From Adiantum capillus-veneris (taxonomy: Eukaryota > Streptophyta > Polypodiopsida > Polypodiales > Pteridaceae), in contig CM043958.1 in assembly GCA_014529385.2 (NCBI GenBank), forward strand, positions 149,488,793 to 149,552,792: a stretch of DNA of 64,000 nucleotides, written 5' to 3'. The stretch's first letter is position 1. Each line of letters begins with the position of its first letter. The notes under the pieces are model-generated. The model was not told the DNA's origin. It saw nothing but the letters and a program-made list of their open reading frames with translations, and did no database searches. The position numbers and the translations under genes were made by a program. Below, piece by piece: positions 23,735 through 35,746 of the stretch.

Positions 23735-23956
23735 GTCCTTACGATTATTGAATCCAAGGAGTTTTCCTTTCCAATGATGATCCAAGTTTGCACGGTTTCG
23801 AACGCGGTGAGGACCAATAGGAGGTTGTTCCATGTATGCCCAAGCATCTTTTGTGAAATCTTGTGGCACCCACTCACCATCTATACCTCTTGCGTTGTGG
23901 CATGCAAGTGTTGTAACCTCATCCTTTGGCCACCTTTGTGGAGTAGATCTTTCCAT
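23735..23956 (-). pseudogene. Gene 1 exon 1, copy A
   Basis: The ATG at 23956 (minus) opens MERSTPQRWPKDEVTTLACH and continues through DEWVPQ-like and RVRNRANLDHHWKGKLLG motifs to the copia-1 insertion. The equivalent in copy B starts at 31615. This copy keeps a TGG codon (AWAYM) where copy B has TGA, so it is closer to the ancestor here. The family is unrecognised. Confidence 0.6.
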
Positions 23957-24731
23957 GGGTGAGTAAAGAAAACTAAGAGGAGGAGGAGGAACTTGCTTGT
24001 TGCTACAATGCAGGTGGGAGCAAGGGAATGAGTTTGCTTCGTGTGCCAATGGGAGGTGGAAGTGATAGAGAGGGGAGGAGCATGGTTGGTGCCACAATGG
24101 AGATAGGAGAAGGTGGATGACCCTTGCTTGGTGTGGCAATGGGAGGTGGGAGGGGAGGAGAGAGGAGCTTCCTTGATGCTACAATGGACATGGTAATAGA
24201 GAGATAATGTTGGAGTAAAGGGTGAGTGTGATGGTTGCAACCAAGAGGGCTTGAAAAAGGGGTTCTAGAGAAAGGAAATAACTTTTTAGGTATGGAATAG
24301 TTTTGGGGGAGCTTTGGAGAGTAGAAAATGATGTTTCAAAAAAAAAAAATGAATTTTTTGAATTTTAGTGTTTTTTGGTGCACGTTTTGACTCTTGGAGG
24401 TCAAAAATTGCTTTTTGAGGTTTACGGAGGTTTTGAGAATATAAGATTTGATTTTTGAATAATTTTATACATTTCAAAATTTTGGGGTTTTATCTAACAC
24501 GAGTAAAAAAGGAGGGAAACTTGAAGGTTCCAAGTGCCTCCCCCCCCCCCCCCAACACACACACACACACACACCTTCTCACTAGGTAAGAGGCCATTAA
24601 GAGTGTGACACTACTTTGTCCCTCTACTTTTTTGAGGGAATAGAGTGTGTCCACCACCATCTTCCTATTGGTTGACCTCTAATTAACCCTAATCCCAAAG
24701 GGCCCCTACAGGGTTCATATTGTTCCTAATG
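23957..24731 (-). other. Leader and terminal region of copy A
   Basis: Untranslated region matching 30858-31614 of copy B, including AATATGAACCCTGTAGGGG near the end and the outermost CATTAGG (minus strand, ending at 24731). It contains a short G/AC-rich simple repeat at 24538-24573. Confidence 0.65.
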
Positions 24732-26389
24732 CTTCTACCATATAAATTCTGGTTACTTCCTCTTTCGACCATTGTTTGGGTTCACAGGAACTTGTTCTTG
24801 CTTCATAAGTTTGGGATTGGTCAGTGCAATCAACGATATGTTTTTTCATTCCTTAAAGTTGTGTATCCTGATTTTATAGTTATTCCATACATGACTATAA
24901 GCTTTACAATACATACATTGAATGCATTTGTTACTGCAATGCTGGTTTGATGTGCACTATGTATGCTAGTTAGCATACCCAATTATGATAGTTAGCATAC
25001 TAGTAAGCATACCTAGTCAAGATTTTGGGTACTCTTGACAAAGGTACTAATGATGGGGTTTCTATGATCTCACAATACATTTCCCAATTACTTGTATTAG
25101 CTCTCCAATATAATCAAGATCTTGCTCAATTCTCTTCTTCTGGTGTTGAACTTGCCAAATTTCTCAAAAAATTATGTGGGCATAATCCTGATTTCATTAG
25201 TACAATTTCCGAGAGATGAAGTAAGCCATGGGTCTATTAAAGAGAGTGTCAATCAGGTTAACATAGAACAATTATCTACCGTTCAAGAAGAGAAGGTCTC
25301 TGACACTTCTTTTGAACAAGCTTTCACGGCTTAGAGGGCACAAGAGATGAGCTATCATAGTGAGGGAAATGGAGCTCGTACTTCACAAAAACCAGAGATT
25401 CCACCAACCATGCAACTATACTACCATTACACTAATTGTAAGGGAGCAAGAATTTATGTAGACATCCATGATAAGTGCTATGTTCGTTAAGACTTGGGAA
25501 ACCCTGAGTTCAAGAGCAAGTTGAGGCTACCAACAGTGGAGATTAATACATTGAGGAGAGAGAGTTGCCTATCTCAGGACTAATAATCATGCAATGGGTA
25601 TGATTGGGACCAAAGATAGAACCAACGAAGGAATTGAGGGACCTCCTCTAAAGAATGATCCAAGAGCTAGATTCATAGCTATTAAAGAGCTTGAGAGAGT
25701 GCTTGTAGATGATCCTAGAGTAGTATTATACAAGCTAATGACCAAAGAAGGGGCAAAATATTACATCAAGGAAGAAATGAGCTGGATGGAGCTTATCAAC
25801 ATCAAGCAGATGTACATGTACGTCTACCAGTATGAAACTAGAAAATGACCTATTTTAGTAGACAACGAGGGGCATGAGTATAGGTATGAGTATACGAAAG
25901 ACATAGAAAAGCTTTCCTATTGGGGAAAACCATTTTCTGTCATCTATTTGAATCAAATGGCCCGTAAAAAGATGATTGAGAAATAAGTAAGTTTTAGGTA
26001 CAGAGTCACGGAGATTACACCCCATGTAGAGAGTACTCATAGGAAAAGATCAAGAGCACCAGAAGTTCTAGATCCTTGGATGAGAAGGAGTCACTTGTAA
26101 GAACCAGATCTTATCAGAGGTGTCTATATGAACGTTATAGGGTCATCTATGCCATGCCATACTGAGTGAGTAATTCCAAATGTGACTATGAGAGAAATAC
26201 CAAGAGCTACACCTAGAATTTCATCACCTCCATATGAGGAAGCTTTTGCAGGAGCTCCGGGAGTGATGAGATATGTTGCTCAGCCAAGACCCATGCATCT
26301 GTCTTAAGTTGCGAAATGCATGGCATCAAAGTACAATGGATCCCGGAATCCCTATGCACAATCAACATCATCCAAGCAGGTATTGAGAG

Positions 26390-27550
26390 ATGAGTACACC
26401 ACAAATTTCCATATTTAGTTTGAAGGTTTTGGATTAATTCTGGAAGGCACATCCCTTACTTGGTTCTAACCTCTGAAAAAAGAATACTATGGAAATATAG
26501 AAACATTGCTACAAGATTTTGTTGAGGAGTTTTCCATGAGAGGAATCAAGCACAAGACGATGTCACAAAGTCGTTCTTTTAAGCAAAAAGATGGTGAAAA
26601 AGTTTGAGAGGCAACTTTACAATTCAAGCAAAACATTGAGAGGTGTCCACCATGTGAAAAACCTCAAGAAGATTGCCAAGTAGTGTTGTTCATTGAGGGG
26701 CTTAAGAATGAGCACCTCAAGAAGGAGTTGCACTTGAAAAAGTGTATGACATTGGATGAGGTCACAAAGAAGCTGTCTATGTTAGTAGACAACTGCCAAA
26801 TCTATGGAGAAGTATCATAGGATGTGGATGCTGTCTCAACAAATTCTTGTTCTGCAACAGCTAGTGTTTCAACTACTGTGAAAATGACACCATTGTAGAA
26901 GACACCTATGAATAATGAGCATCTTGCATAGGAGCTTGTGAGAAGAATGGGGAAAAATTTTGGAATCTAGAACTAGAGAGTACCACTGTTGAGGTGATGC
27001 TTGACATGTGGAGGAGACCATGTGACGCAGCAATACTCCATGTTGCCGCAGCCATATCCTAAGCAAAAATGATGTTCCATTGAGAACAAGTGGACAAACC
27101 ATACCACTGAGGAATGTTACTACAATCAAGGGCAAGTTATGGAAAGGCCTTATCAACCTAACCCTCAGTACCAACCAGATGTGCCAGTAAATCCTCATTA
27201 TCAACAAAACAAACCAGCACCACCACCGCCAAGGTATGCATCAGGGCTAACAAATCCACAACCAAGAGTGGACAGATCAAGACCAATGGCCATTAACTGC
27301 CATATCTAGGTGAAGATCAAGTAGAAGTTTAGATATATGTATCCGGATCAGTACTAGGAAGAGAATGCTATAGTGCCAGTACATATGTACTACGAAGAGG
27401 AAAACTGGAAACCCTACCATCTAAGTGATCCTTATTCATCAAAGGCCATGGAATCCTATGAGCACAAGAATGTTGTTTCATCATCTAGAGTTTTTGAGTC
27501 AACAATGGGCAATATAGCTCAAAGTGAAGGGTTTACTATAAGCCAGGGAA
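26390..27550 (+). pseudogene. Gypsy gag remnant (+)
   Basis: The frame with stops reads FEGFGLILEGTSLTWF, then LLQDFVEEFSMRGIKHK and RSFKQKDGEK, the layout of a Retrotrans_gag core. NEHLKKELHLKKCMTLDEV follows. A later block, KWTNHTTEECYYNQGQ, matches KWTNHTRKECYYSMEYA in the minus-strand remnant at 53.7 kb, showing that the two are related elements. At least five stops make it non-functional. Confidence 0.75.
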
Positions 27551-27639
27551 CACTAATGTTCATAGCTAATTAGGGTAAGTCTAAACCAAACGCACATCCC
27601 CAAAGAACATATGCTCAGCAACCTAGACACCAGAAAACT

Positions 27640-27942
27640 CTTGGACCTTGCTTCAAGTGTCATGTTGGAGACCATTTAGCGAGAGATTTCCCCACTGGCT
27701 AGCCAAATGTTGTGGTCAACACTTCTCAAGTGAAGAAGGGTGATGGTGGATATTGTGGTGAATGTGGAATTAAGCATATGTACTCAGATTTCCCTCAGAA
27801 CAAAGGGGGAAAAGCAAAGATGAACATTGTGGAGGTCTTGCCTCCTTCAAGTGGGTTGGACTCAAAGACAAAAGTGCCATTGAAAGCGGTAAACGAGAGG
27901 GCAAGCAAATCAAAAGGCCTCAAACAAGAAAGGTGGTAGTGA
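27640..27942 (+). pseudogene. Double zinc-knuckle region of gypsy gag
   Basis: Two CCHC-like fingers lie in tandem: CFKCHVGDHLARDF and CGECGIKHMYSDF. In both, the last cysteine is replaced by phenylalanine, so neither can hold zinc in the normal way. The frame then continues through a Lys-rich tail to a stop at 27940. Confidence 0.65.
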
Positions 27943-28040
27943 CTCTAACAGATCCGTTAGTGTGAAATTAGTCAAAAAAGACACGAGGGATAGAGTAGAT
28001 AAGAAGTTAAAGGATTTAATGGTTGAGCTATCACAAACTT

Positions 28041-28312
28041 GAGAGCAATCACAACAACCAACAAAATACTTTTCTAGTGTCATGCTAGAGGAAGTACCTG
28101 AGACTGAACAAAACCAGAGAGAAGCAAAGCTAAAGGAAGCTAGCTCCAGAGGTTCAGTCCTAGTCGGCAAAAAAATTGAGAGCAATCACAACAACCAACA
28201 AAATCCTTTTCTAGTGTCATGGTAGAGGAAGTACCTGAGACTGAACAAAACTAGAGAGAAGAAAAGCTAAGGGAAGCTTGCTCAAGAGGTTCAGTCCTAG
28301 TCGACAAAAAAG
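28041..28312. repeat. Tandem duplication, 137-bp unit
   Basis: The unit starting GAGAGCAATCACAACAACCA at 28041 is repeated from 28178 with few changes, including GAGGAAGTACCTGAGACTGA in both. Confidence 0.88.
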
Positions 28313-28409
28313 CTGAGCCATTAGAAGAAATTTTGAAGGCATACCAAGCCAAACTAGACAACAAACAGATGATGGAACATAGATGGATGACTTATTTTAA
28401 CTCTAAATG

Positions 28410-28900
28410 GAAAAAAGCTTTCATGTCCATGTTGATGCCTTTGCTTTTTCCATTGGATGTATCCTGGCACAATCTAGAGAAGGAACTATGGAATTTCCCA
28501 TATTCTATGCTAGCCGGCAATTGAACAATGCTGAATGAAATTACATAACTATTGAATGGAAAGGATTGGGAATGGCTTATACCGTGAAGAGATTCAGGCA
28601 ATATCTACTAGCCAACTTTGTTCATTTTATTTGTGGATCATCAAGAATTATTGTATCTTGTCGCCACGCCATGCAACACATGCAGGATAATATGATGGTT
28701 TATCCTCTTGCTTGAATTTGATTTCACAGTTGTTGTAGAAAGGGGACTACCCATCAAAGGGCTGATTGTCTTTCTCGGCTAGTAAACGAAGAGAATCCTA
28801 AAGGAATTGAAGATGATTTTCCAGATGCATATCTCTTCAACTTTGAGATGACACCTAGGTGGAGTGCAGCTGTTGATAGACCGAGAGGATAGTTGGCAAA
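28410..28900 (+). pseudogene. Gypsy RNase H remnant (+)
   Basis: In the frame from about 28417 the sequence reads FHVHVDAFAFSIGCILAQ, EFPIFYASRQLNNAE, a stop, then KGLGMAYTVKRFRQYLLAN. This is the gypsy RNase H fold with its first catalytic Asp. After frameshifts THQRADCLSRLVNEE marks the domain end. Gag-like sequence sits directly upstream, so the RT domain has been deleted. Confidence 0.85.
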
Positions 28901-28929
28901 AGATTGATCAAGCAAAGCAGTCCATTCAA

Positions 28930-29775
28930 CTGCTTAGCAGATGATTATATCATAGAGTTTTGTATGGTATACTACGGTTTTTTATTGAAACCTCTTATAT
29001 TCCTTTATACCTAAGGGAAGCACATGTCATTGTGGGCTTAATCCATCATGGAAAAATCCAACCCTACCAAAATTTGATGAAAATGGGAGTTTTCAGGCCT
29101 ATTATGAAATTTGATGTTCACATGTATGTTAAGAATTTAAAATTACATTGGGCAGACCTCCTATAGAACATGCTACATTGTTTAAGGCAACCATAGCACC
29201 TCATTGGAGTAATTACATGGTGGATTGTTTGAACTATGTTTGTTTTCCTGTAGACATATCCAAAACTAGGATGAAAGCTATTAGAACTGAAGCATACTTG
29301 TATAAATTAATTGGCAATCAACTTTACAAGCCTGATGACATGGTGTTTGGACTTAATGCTATTTTACCCATAGAGTTTTTGATTCGAACCTTGCGTGTAG
29401 CAAACAAACTTGAATGGACTTGACATGAATGGTTTGACTGTTTGGATGACCTTAAAAAGTTGGATGAAATTAGGTTAAAGGAAATTGTCACAATATACAC
29501 CCAAAAAAAATGCATGAAAGAGTTTCATGACAAGCATGTGAAGCCTAAAGACTTTTCTCCTGGCGATTATGTTCTTGTTTACACTCTAAAGTAAAAGACA
29601 AATAAACTAAAAAAGCGAGGAATGGGACCATTTGTGATTCATTCTATATCACTGAATGGGGCCATCAAGCTTGCTACATTGGATGGACAGGAAAAGCCCA
29701 ATTGTGTTTGCACGTTAAAGAAAGATCACTTGCCACTGGATCGAGAAATTCTTGAAAGGGGACATGCAGGCTGAA
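28930..29775 (+). pseudogene. Gypsy integrase ends, core deleted
   Basis: 28960-29166 holds YLREAHVIVGLIHHGKIQ, the histidine half of the integrase zinc finger. 29148-29423 holds HATLFKATIAPHWSNYMVD and KAIRTEAYLYKLIGNQLY, which normally lie upstream of that finger, and then jumps to FGLNAILPIEFLIRTLRVA. After a stop, KKRGMGPFVIHSISLNGAIK gives the C-terminal beta-barrel. The catalytic DDE core is missing and the order of blocks is disturbed. Confidence 0.75.
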
Positions 29776-29934
29776 ACAAAAAAGAAAAGCACAATCTCGA
29801 TATTCAACAGACACAACAAGAAGCTAGAGAACGGGAAACAAAAAGAAAACAGAGGATAAAATTTTGAGACGCAAAAGACTGGGCAGATTCATCATATTAC
29901 AAGCATTGAAGAGGACAAAGAAAGTTTGGATCCA

Positions 29935-30175
29935 TAAATTTCTACGAAGCTAGGAGCCAACATGTTACCTATTCATGTGTTGGTCAATTCTGGTGCACAT
30001 TTGAATACAATTAGTTGGTATTTATACCAAAAAATGTGAGAGTTGTTCCTACAACCATTGAAAAGAACATTCATAGGATTCAATGGAATTGCCAGTATTG
30101 CTACACATTATGTAGAGCTCATGATACATATCAAAATATTCCCATGTCCTGAAGCCATGTTGCCGAAGCAAATCA
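29935..30175 (+). pseudogene. Retropepsin-like fragment after integrase
   Basis: LPIHVLVNSGAHLNTISWYL resembles a retropepsin active site (VLVDSGA) with the catalytic Asp changed to Asn. RTFIGFNGIASIATHYVELM follows. Its place downstream of the integrase tail is abnormal for one element, suggesting rearrangement or a piece of a second element. Confidence 0.55.
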
Positions 30176-30200
30176 CACCACCTACAAAGTGCATGCCAAC

Positions 30201-30857
30201 ACTACCTAGAACAACATAATGTCAATCAAGGACACAGATGACATGATAGGCACGTGGAGGCAATCTCTATAGCTTGTCAAGCTGAGACCATTCCACACAT
30301 ACAACACTCTAGAAGGCCAACTAAACCAAAATTAGGAATCTCACTACTCTCAACTACACCATCCAACCCACATTCGTACAAACGGAAGGAAACTCACGAA
30401 ATCATATCAGAATCATGTGCAACTTAAGGAACACCATCCCCTCACTAGGATATACCTTCCCCAAAGCCTCTCCACTCAAAACACTCACTCCAAACCCATA
30501 TGCAGAAAACACGTATGAAGACAAAGCAAAATTCTGAAAGTGCTCGAAATTGAAATCTATGAGTACCTATGTGTAAATTATGTTGCAACAATTCTAATGA
30601 CTACTTGCACACAAAAAATAGACATCATTTGATACACTTACAACCACTAATGTTTCGTAGATGCATTAGCGTGCATGCTCCGTTTTGTGAGGAATGCTTG
30701 GTGTTTTTGCGTAGCTCTCTTCAATCCAATCGCAATGGTGCAGTTGGATCTCCAATGTGATGAGCAAGGAGGAAGTAGCACCAAGATGAAGCTCACTCTC
30801 TCTCTATGTCTCTCTCACACACAATTGACGGCATCTCAAACTTTGATTAAGATAAAG
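30201..30857. other. No gene recognised
   Basis: Spacer up to the left end of copy B. It holds only short open frames and a small CT-rich patch near 30798. Confidence 0.45.
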
Positions 30858-30915
30858 CATTAGGAAAGATATGAACCCTCTAGGGGCCCTTTGGGATTAA
30901 GGTTAATTAGAGGCC
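30858..30915 (+). repeat. Left terminal inverted repeat of copy B
   Basis: CATTAGGA, then ATATGAACC, GGGGCCCTTT and GGGATTAAGGTTAAT. It pairs imperfectly with 44990-45060, where an extra ~18 bases separate the blocks. Confidence 0.6.
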
Positions 30916-32613
30916 AGCCAATGAGAAGAGGGTGGTGGACACACTCTATGCCCTCAAAAATGTAGGGGGACAAAGTAGTCTTACACTTCTTAAATGGGCT
31001 CTTACCTAGTGAGAAGGTGGGGTGGGGTGGCGGGGGGGTTGGGCCATATGGAACCTCCAACTTCCCTCCTTTTTTATCCGGTTTTGAAAAAATCCCAAAA
31101 ATTTGAAAATTTTCAAAATTTTCAAAACTCAAATTTCATCTTCTTAAAACCCCCCTAAAACTATTTTATGGTCAAAAAAGCATTTTTTGACCTCAAAAAG
31201 TCAAAACGTGCACCCAAAAACCCTAAAATTCAAATTTTTAATAAAACTTTTGAAAAATCTTTTTTTGCTATCCAGAGCTCCCCCAAAAGTAGTTCTTAGG
31301 CAAAAAGTGATTTTCTCTCTCTAGAATCCCCCTTTTCCAACCCCTCCTTGGTTGCAACCATCACACTCATCCTCTACTCCAACACTCTCTCTCTCTCTAC
31401 ACCATCTCCATTGGTGCAGCAAGAAAGCTCCTCTCTCCTCCCCTACCACCTTCCATTGCCACACCAAGCAAAGGTTATCCACCTTCTCCTCCCATTTTCC
31501 ACCTTCTCCTCCCATTGCCACAAGGGTTATCCACCTTCTCATATCACTTTATCCTCTGTACATTGTAGCAACAAGCAAGGTCCTTCTCGTCCTCCTAGTT
31601 TTCTTTGCTCAACCATGGCCATCTCTACTTCGCAAAGGCGGCCAAAGGATGAGGTCACAGCACTTGCATGCCACAACACTAGAGGTGTAGATGATGAGTG
31701 GGTGCCACAAGAGTTCCCCAAAGGTGCTTGATTATACATGCAACCATCTGCTATTGGCCCTCATTGTGTGCGGAATCGTGCAAACTTGGATCTTCATTGG
31801 AAAGGAAAGCTACTTGGCTTCAAGAATCGCAAAGAAAAGGGGACCGTAGCCATTGTGCAACATGTTTTCTCAATGTCAACCATGCATTTGCAACAACCAC
31901 CTCGATTTCCAACACGTTGTAAGTACATGTTTTGAGAATACAAAGCTAGGTGTGAAATCATAGTGTAATGTTATTATGGATTCATACTTACGATTTGTCA
32001 TGCATTTATAGTCATATTTCCATCCACGTTGGTGGAGGAGCAGCCACTACATAGTCTCTCCGACACATTCAATGCTATACATGCAGATATTGGAGCAATA
32101 ATGTTCCCACATCTTTGCCCAACCAAACTGGTTCAAAGAAGGATTTTCTTCTATTCTCACTCCTATATTGTCCCTACTTCTACACAAGCGTTTGGAATGC
32201 TTGAACCTATCAAAGTAACTTCCTTATTAAGTATGGAGTGGCCGCTAGCATCTTTCAAGCAAAAGATGATAATGGATGTCCAAAACTCTTTGAAATACTC
32301 TAAAGCTTCTAGGTCTATGGGCTTGAGTTGGTGTTGCCTATTCATTGTTTTGTGCACATTTTTAAAGAGTTTGGATTTGTGGAGACTACCACAATGCTTG
32401 TATGTAAAGATGCGCATTACGAGGAATTAGGAAGGCTTTTAGAAGAGGACTGGGGTTTTGTGGAGGGCATGCACAACGGGGACCGGTACCGTTGTAAGGT
32501 TGGAGCTTCAGGTATTGGAATGCGCTATTTGAAATCCCGCACCTCCTTGTACATACGATTTCACTATGATCGTTGGATGTGCAAGCTTGAAGTGTGGACT
32601 CCCTTACAGAGTG

Positions 32614-32618
32614 TAGAC
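32614..32618. repeat. Left target-site duplication of copia-2 (TAGAC)
   Basis: TAGAC here and TAGAT at 37307-37311. Copy A has TAGAT at the uninterrupted site (minus strand near 8280), so the left copy has mutated at one base. Confidence 0.85.
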
Positions 32619-32860
32619 TGTTAAGTATGGAGCCTGATTTACCCTTGTAATTTTCTGTGGTAAAAGCGCACATTTGTAAGGCCCCCATTATGAGGAGAAG
32701 CCATCGTGCGTGAAGGAAAATCACTCACCGGAAACCAAAATTTTCACGGAAAAGAATCAGGGGCAACTTTAAAGGCCTCACCGGAATATTCTTTTTCACC
32801 GGAATATTATGGCCGGACGGCGGCCGGAAAGTGGTCGGAAAACAACCGGTCAGTTGACCG

Positions 32861-32962
32861 GTGGCCGGTAGTCAATGGCCGGTGGCCGGTGGTCGGAAGT
32901 CAATGGCCGGTGGTCGATGGTCGGAAGTCAATGGCCGGTGGCCGGTGGCCGGTGGCCGGAAG
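32861..32962. repeat. GGCCGGTGG/TCGGAAGTCAAT minisatellite in LTR
   Basis: Irregular tandem copies of GGCCGGTGGTCGGAAGTCAA and shorter GGCCGGT units. The 3' LTR has fewer copies (36790-36870). Confidence 0.9.
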
Positions 32963-33090
32963 TCAAAAGCGGACTTGTCTTCTCAAGGGCGGCCACACAT
33001 GGGCGGATTGGAGGGTCTGATTTGGACTTATTCGCACAAGGGCGGCTACACATGGCTGTCTCTCATAAGAGAGGGCATCCCTTTTGGCCT

Positions 33091-33099
33091 ATAAAAGGA
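33091..33099 (+). promoter_or_regulatory. copia-2 LTR TATA box
   Basis: TATAAAAGG within GGCCTATAAAAGGAGGCC, so the box sits in a short GGCC...GGCC frame. It is repeated in the 3' LTR near 36991. Confidence 0.7.
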
Positions 33100-33407
33100 G
33101 GCCATTTCTACACACATTTCATAGTGTGAAGTTGATGCAACAAGGTGAGTGTGAGGTGGTGAGAGTGAAGCAAGGAGGGAACTCTATTAAGGGTGTAATC
33201 CCTTTGTAAACTACTTCTTGTTTTGAAGTACTAAAGCCATTGAGTGGCTGCTTTCCCGTGGACGTAGCCCACATTGGGTGAACCACGTATATCGTGTGTA
33301 CTCTCTCTCTCTCTCTCTACTCTATAATCTCGTGTATATAAATCTGTCTCTCTCCATTAAGTAATCTACTCAATTATCTATTTAGCTACGTCTTATTTCC
33401 TAACAAC

Positions 33408-33419
33408 TGGTATCAGAGC
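33408..33419 (+). promoter_or_regulatory. copia-2 primer-binding site
   Basis: TGGTATCAGAGC two bases after the LTR, the initiator-Met tRNA site. Confidence 0.92.
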
Positions 33420-33478
33420 AAGGTTTGCTCGTAGCTAAATTATCTCAAGGAAAGGATTACTTGAATTGAGTGGGAGTT

Positions 33479-35746
33479 ATGGAGGAGGAAGGGAAGCTCA
33501 AGATTGAGAAGTTCAACGACAAAAACTACCAACATTGGAAGATGCAGATTGAAGACTATCTCTACCAGAAGGACCTCTATTTGCCACTAGGCGGTCTTGC
33601 GAAGAAGCCCGCAACAATGGCAGATGAAGCATGGATTGTCCTTGATCGAAAGGCACTGGGAACAATCCGGTTAAGCTTGGCGTGAACGGTGGCCTTCAAT
33701 GTTTCGGAGATGAAGACCACGGAGGACTTGATGAAGTCACTTGACGACTTCTACGAGAAACCATCGGCATCCAATAAAGTATTTCTTATGAAGCGCTTGT
33801 TCAATCTAAAGATGGCAGAGAATGGTTCAGTTGCAGAACACCTAAATGACTTTAACACAAACATAAGTTAACTTCGATCAGTGAAAATCAATTTTGATGA
33901 CGAAGTGCGAGCTCTCCTTATACTATCATCTCTACCGGATAGTTGGGACAGCCTTGTGATGGCTGTAAGTAATTCTATCTCTGGCACAAATACTCTTAAG
34001 TTTGATGATGTTGTGGGTGTTCTCCTAAGCAAGGAAATGCGAAGGAGAAGCACAGGAGAATCATCAAGTGCTGCACTATCAGTGGAAACAAGAGGAAGGC
34101 TTAAGGAGAGGTTCAAAAACCAAAAGGGTCGTGATCGCTCAAGGCGGACCAAGTCACGCACAAAGTCAGTTCTTGAATGTTGGAACTGTGGCAAGAAGGG
34201 CCGCATCAAGAAGGATTGCTGGTCCAAGGAGAAGAAGGAGACAGAGTCTCAAGACAACAAGCCAGCATCGGAGGCCAATGTGGCAGGTAAAGTAGAGCAA
34301 GATGCTCTAATTCTCTCATTAGACAATGTGTCTAATTCCTGGATAGTAGATTCCGGGGCTTCATTCCATGCGACACCACACAAGCAACATTTCCAAGACT
34401 ACACCAAAGGTAATTTTGGGTATGTATACTTGGGAGATGATGAAGCTTGTGAGATTGTCGGCAAAGGTACAGTTTCTGTCAAAACTGCTAACGGAAATGA
34501 ATGGAAGCTTAAAGATGTTAGGCATGTTCCTTCTCTTCGTAAAAATTTGATCTCTATAGGACAATTGGACGATGAAGGTCACAACATTGCATTCGGAAAC
34601 AAACGGTGGAAGATCTCAAAGGGATCTTTGGTGGTTGCCAAGGGTGAAAAACTCGGTACACTTTACTTGTGTACTGTTAGCACGCAACCTTCAGCTTGTG
34701 CAGCAACTACAGAAGTTGACAGTGCGGTGTGGCACTACCGACTTGGGCATATGAGTGCCAAAGGAATGCAAATCCTTCAAACAAAGAAGCTTCTACCAGG
34801 TTTGAAAGAAGTGGACTTAGAGTTCTGTGAAGATTGTGTTTATGGTAAACAAAAGAGGGTAAAATTTCAAAAATCAGGAAATGAAAGAAAAAATAAAAAA
34901 CTTCAGTTGGTTCATTCTGATGTTTGGGGTCCTACAAGTACACCATCACTTGGTGGCTCATTGTACTACGTAACATTCATAGACGATGCGACTAGAAAAA
35001 CATGGGTTTATGTCATGAAGAATAAATCCGATGTATTTTCCATATTTCAAAGGTGGAAAGCCTTTGTGGAGAATGAAACAGGTACCAAGGTTAAATGCCT
35101 CAGATCCGACAATGGAGGCGAATATTGCAGCCAAGCTTTTGAAAGATTTTGTGCTAGCAATGGCATTCGGAGGCAAAGGACAACCCCAAGGACACCTCAA
35201 CAAAATGGGATTTCGGAAAGGATGAACAGGACAATCATGGAACGAGCACGAAGCATGCGGCTACATGCAGGCCTACCGTTTGAGCTTTGGGCGGAAGCTG
35301 CAAGTACGTCTGTGTACTTAATCAATCGGTCACCCTCAACAGCATTGGATGGGGGAGTTCCAGAAGAGGCATGGACAGGTAAACCGGTGAATTATGCATT
35401 TCTCAAAGTGTTTGGGTGTGAGGCTTTCATGCACATAGATAGAAGCCTAAGATCAAAGCTAGATGCAAAGTCCAAAAAATGTTTCTTCATTGGCTATGGA
35501 GAAGGAGACTTTGGGTATCGCCTATGGAATCGTGAAGATGGTAAAATCTTAAGGAGTAGGGATGTAATTTTTAACGAAAAAAATATGTACAAAGATTACT
35601 TGGAAAGAAAACAAACAAAAGAAACAGGTGATGAGTACATGGAGCTTGAGGACGGTGAAGACTCATGGACTGCAAACGGTGACAATGTGCAACAACGCAA
35701 AATGCAAAACCAGTTTCTACACCTTTGGCTGGTCATTTTAAACTAA
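33479..35746 (+). pseudogene. copia-2 gag-protease-integrase polyprotein
   Basis: The ATG at 33479 (MEEEGKLKIEKFNDKNYQHW) starts one continuous frame with two stops, TGA at 33683 and TAA at 33869. Both fit C-to-T changes of CGA and CAA. Gag core: LMKSLDDFYEKPSASNKVFL. The knuckle CWNCGKKGRIKKDC has Arg in place of the zinc-binding His. Protease: WIVDSGASFHAT with an intact DSGA. Pre-integrase: WHYRLGHMSAKGMQIL. Integrase: LVHSDVWGPT, TFIDDATRKTWV, RSDNGGEYCS and PQQNGISERMNRTIMERARS, so D, D and E are present. The frame runs into the RT deletion junction near 35710. Confidence 0.93.

Larger units (their letters stand above)
7496..24731 (-). mobile_element. Copy A: truncated inverted copy of the large element
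   Basis: Read on the minus strand, 24731 to 23735 and then 9060 to 7496 match 30858-39050 of the plus strand (copy B). Matching parts are the terminal CATTAGG/ATGAACC motif, the untranslated leader, exon 1 of gene 1, its first intron, the rest of gene 1 and the end of gene 2. About 1 kb of gene 2 is missing between roughly 7855 and 7870. Similarity stops near 7496, so the copy is 3'-truncated and lacks genes 3 and 4. It is split by the copia element at 9061-23729. The spacer between copies A and B is a decayed gypsy element. Confidence 0.75.
24732..30200 (+). mobile_element. Rearranged Ty3-gypsy remnant between copies A and B
   Basis: It contains gag, zinc-knuckle, RNase H, integrase-tail and protease-like blocks on + with many stops. 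No reverse transcriptase and no integrase catalytic core can be found, and a protease-like block lies after integrase. No LTR pair was recognised. 24732-26380 shows only weak gag-leader-like open stretches, for example 25594-25848. Confidence 0.7.
32619..33405 (+). repeat. copia-2 5' LTR
   Basis: TGTTAAGTATGGAGCC to TTTCCTAACA. It contains a TATAAAAGG promoter box near 33091 and a GC-rich minisatellite at about 32861-32962. Confidence 0.95.

Noticed and set aside
32706-33129. Overlapping open frames rich in Gly-Arg-Trp repeats in the copia-2 LTR
   Set aside because: They come from the GGCCGGTGG minisatellite, which is open in several frames by composition.
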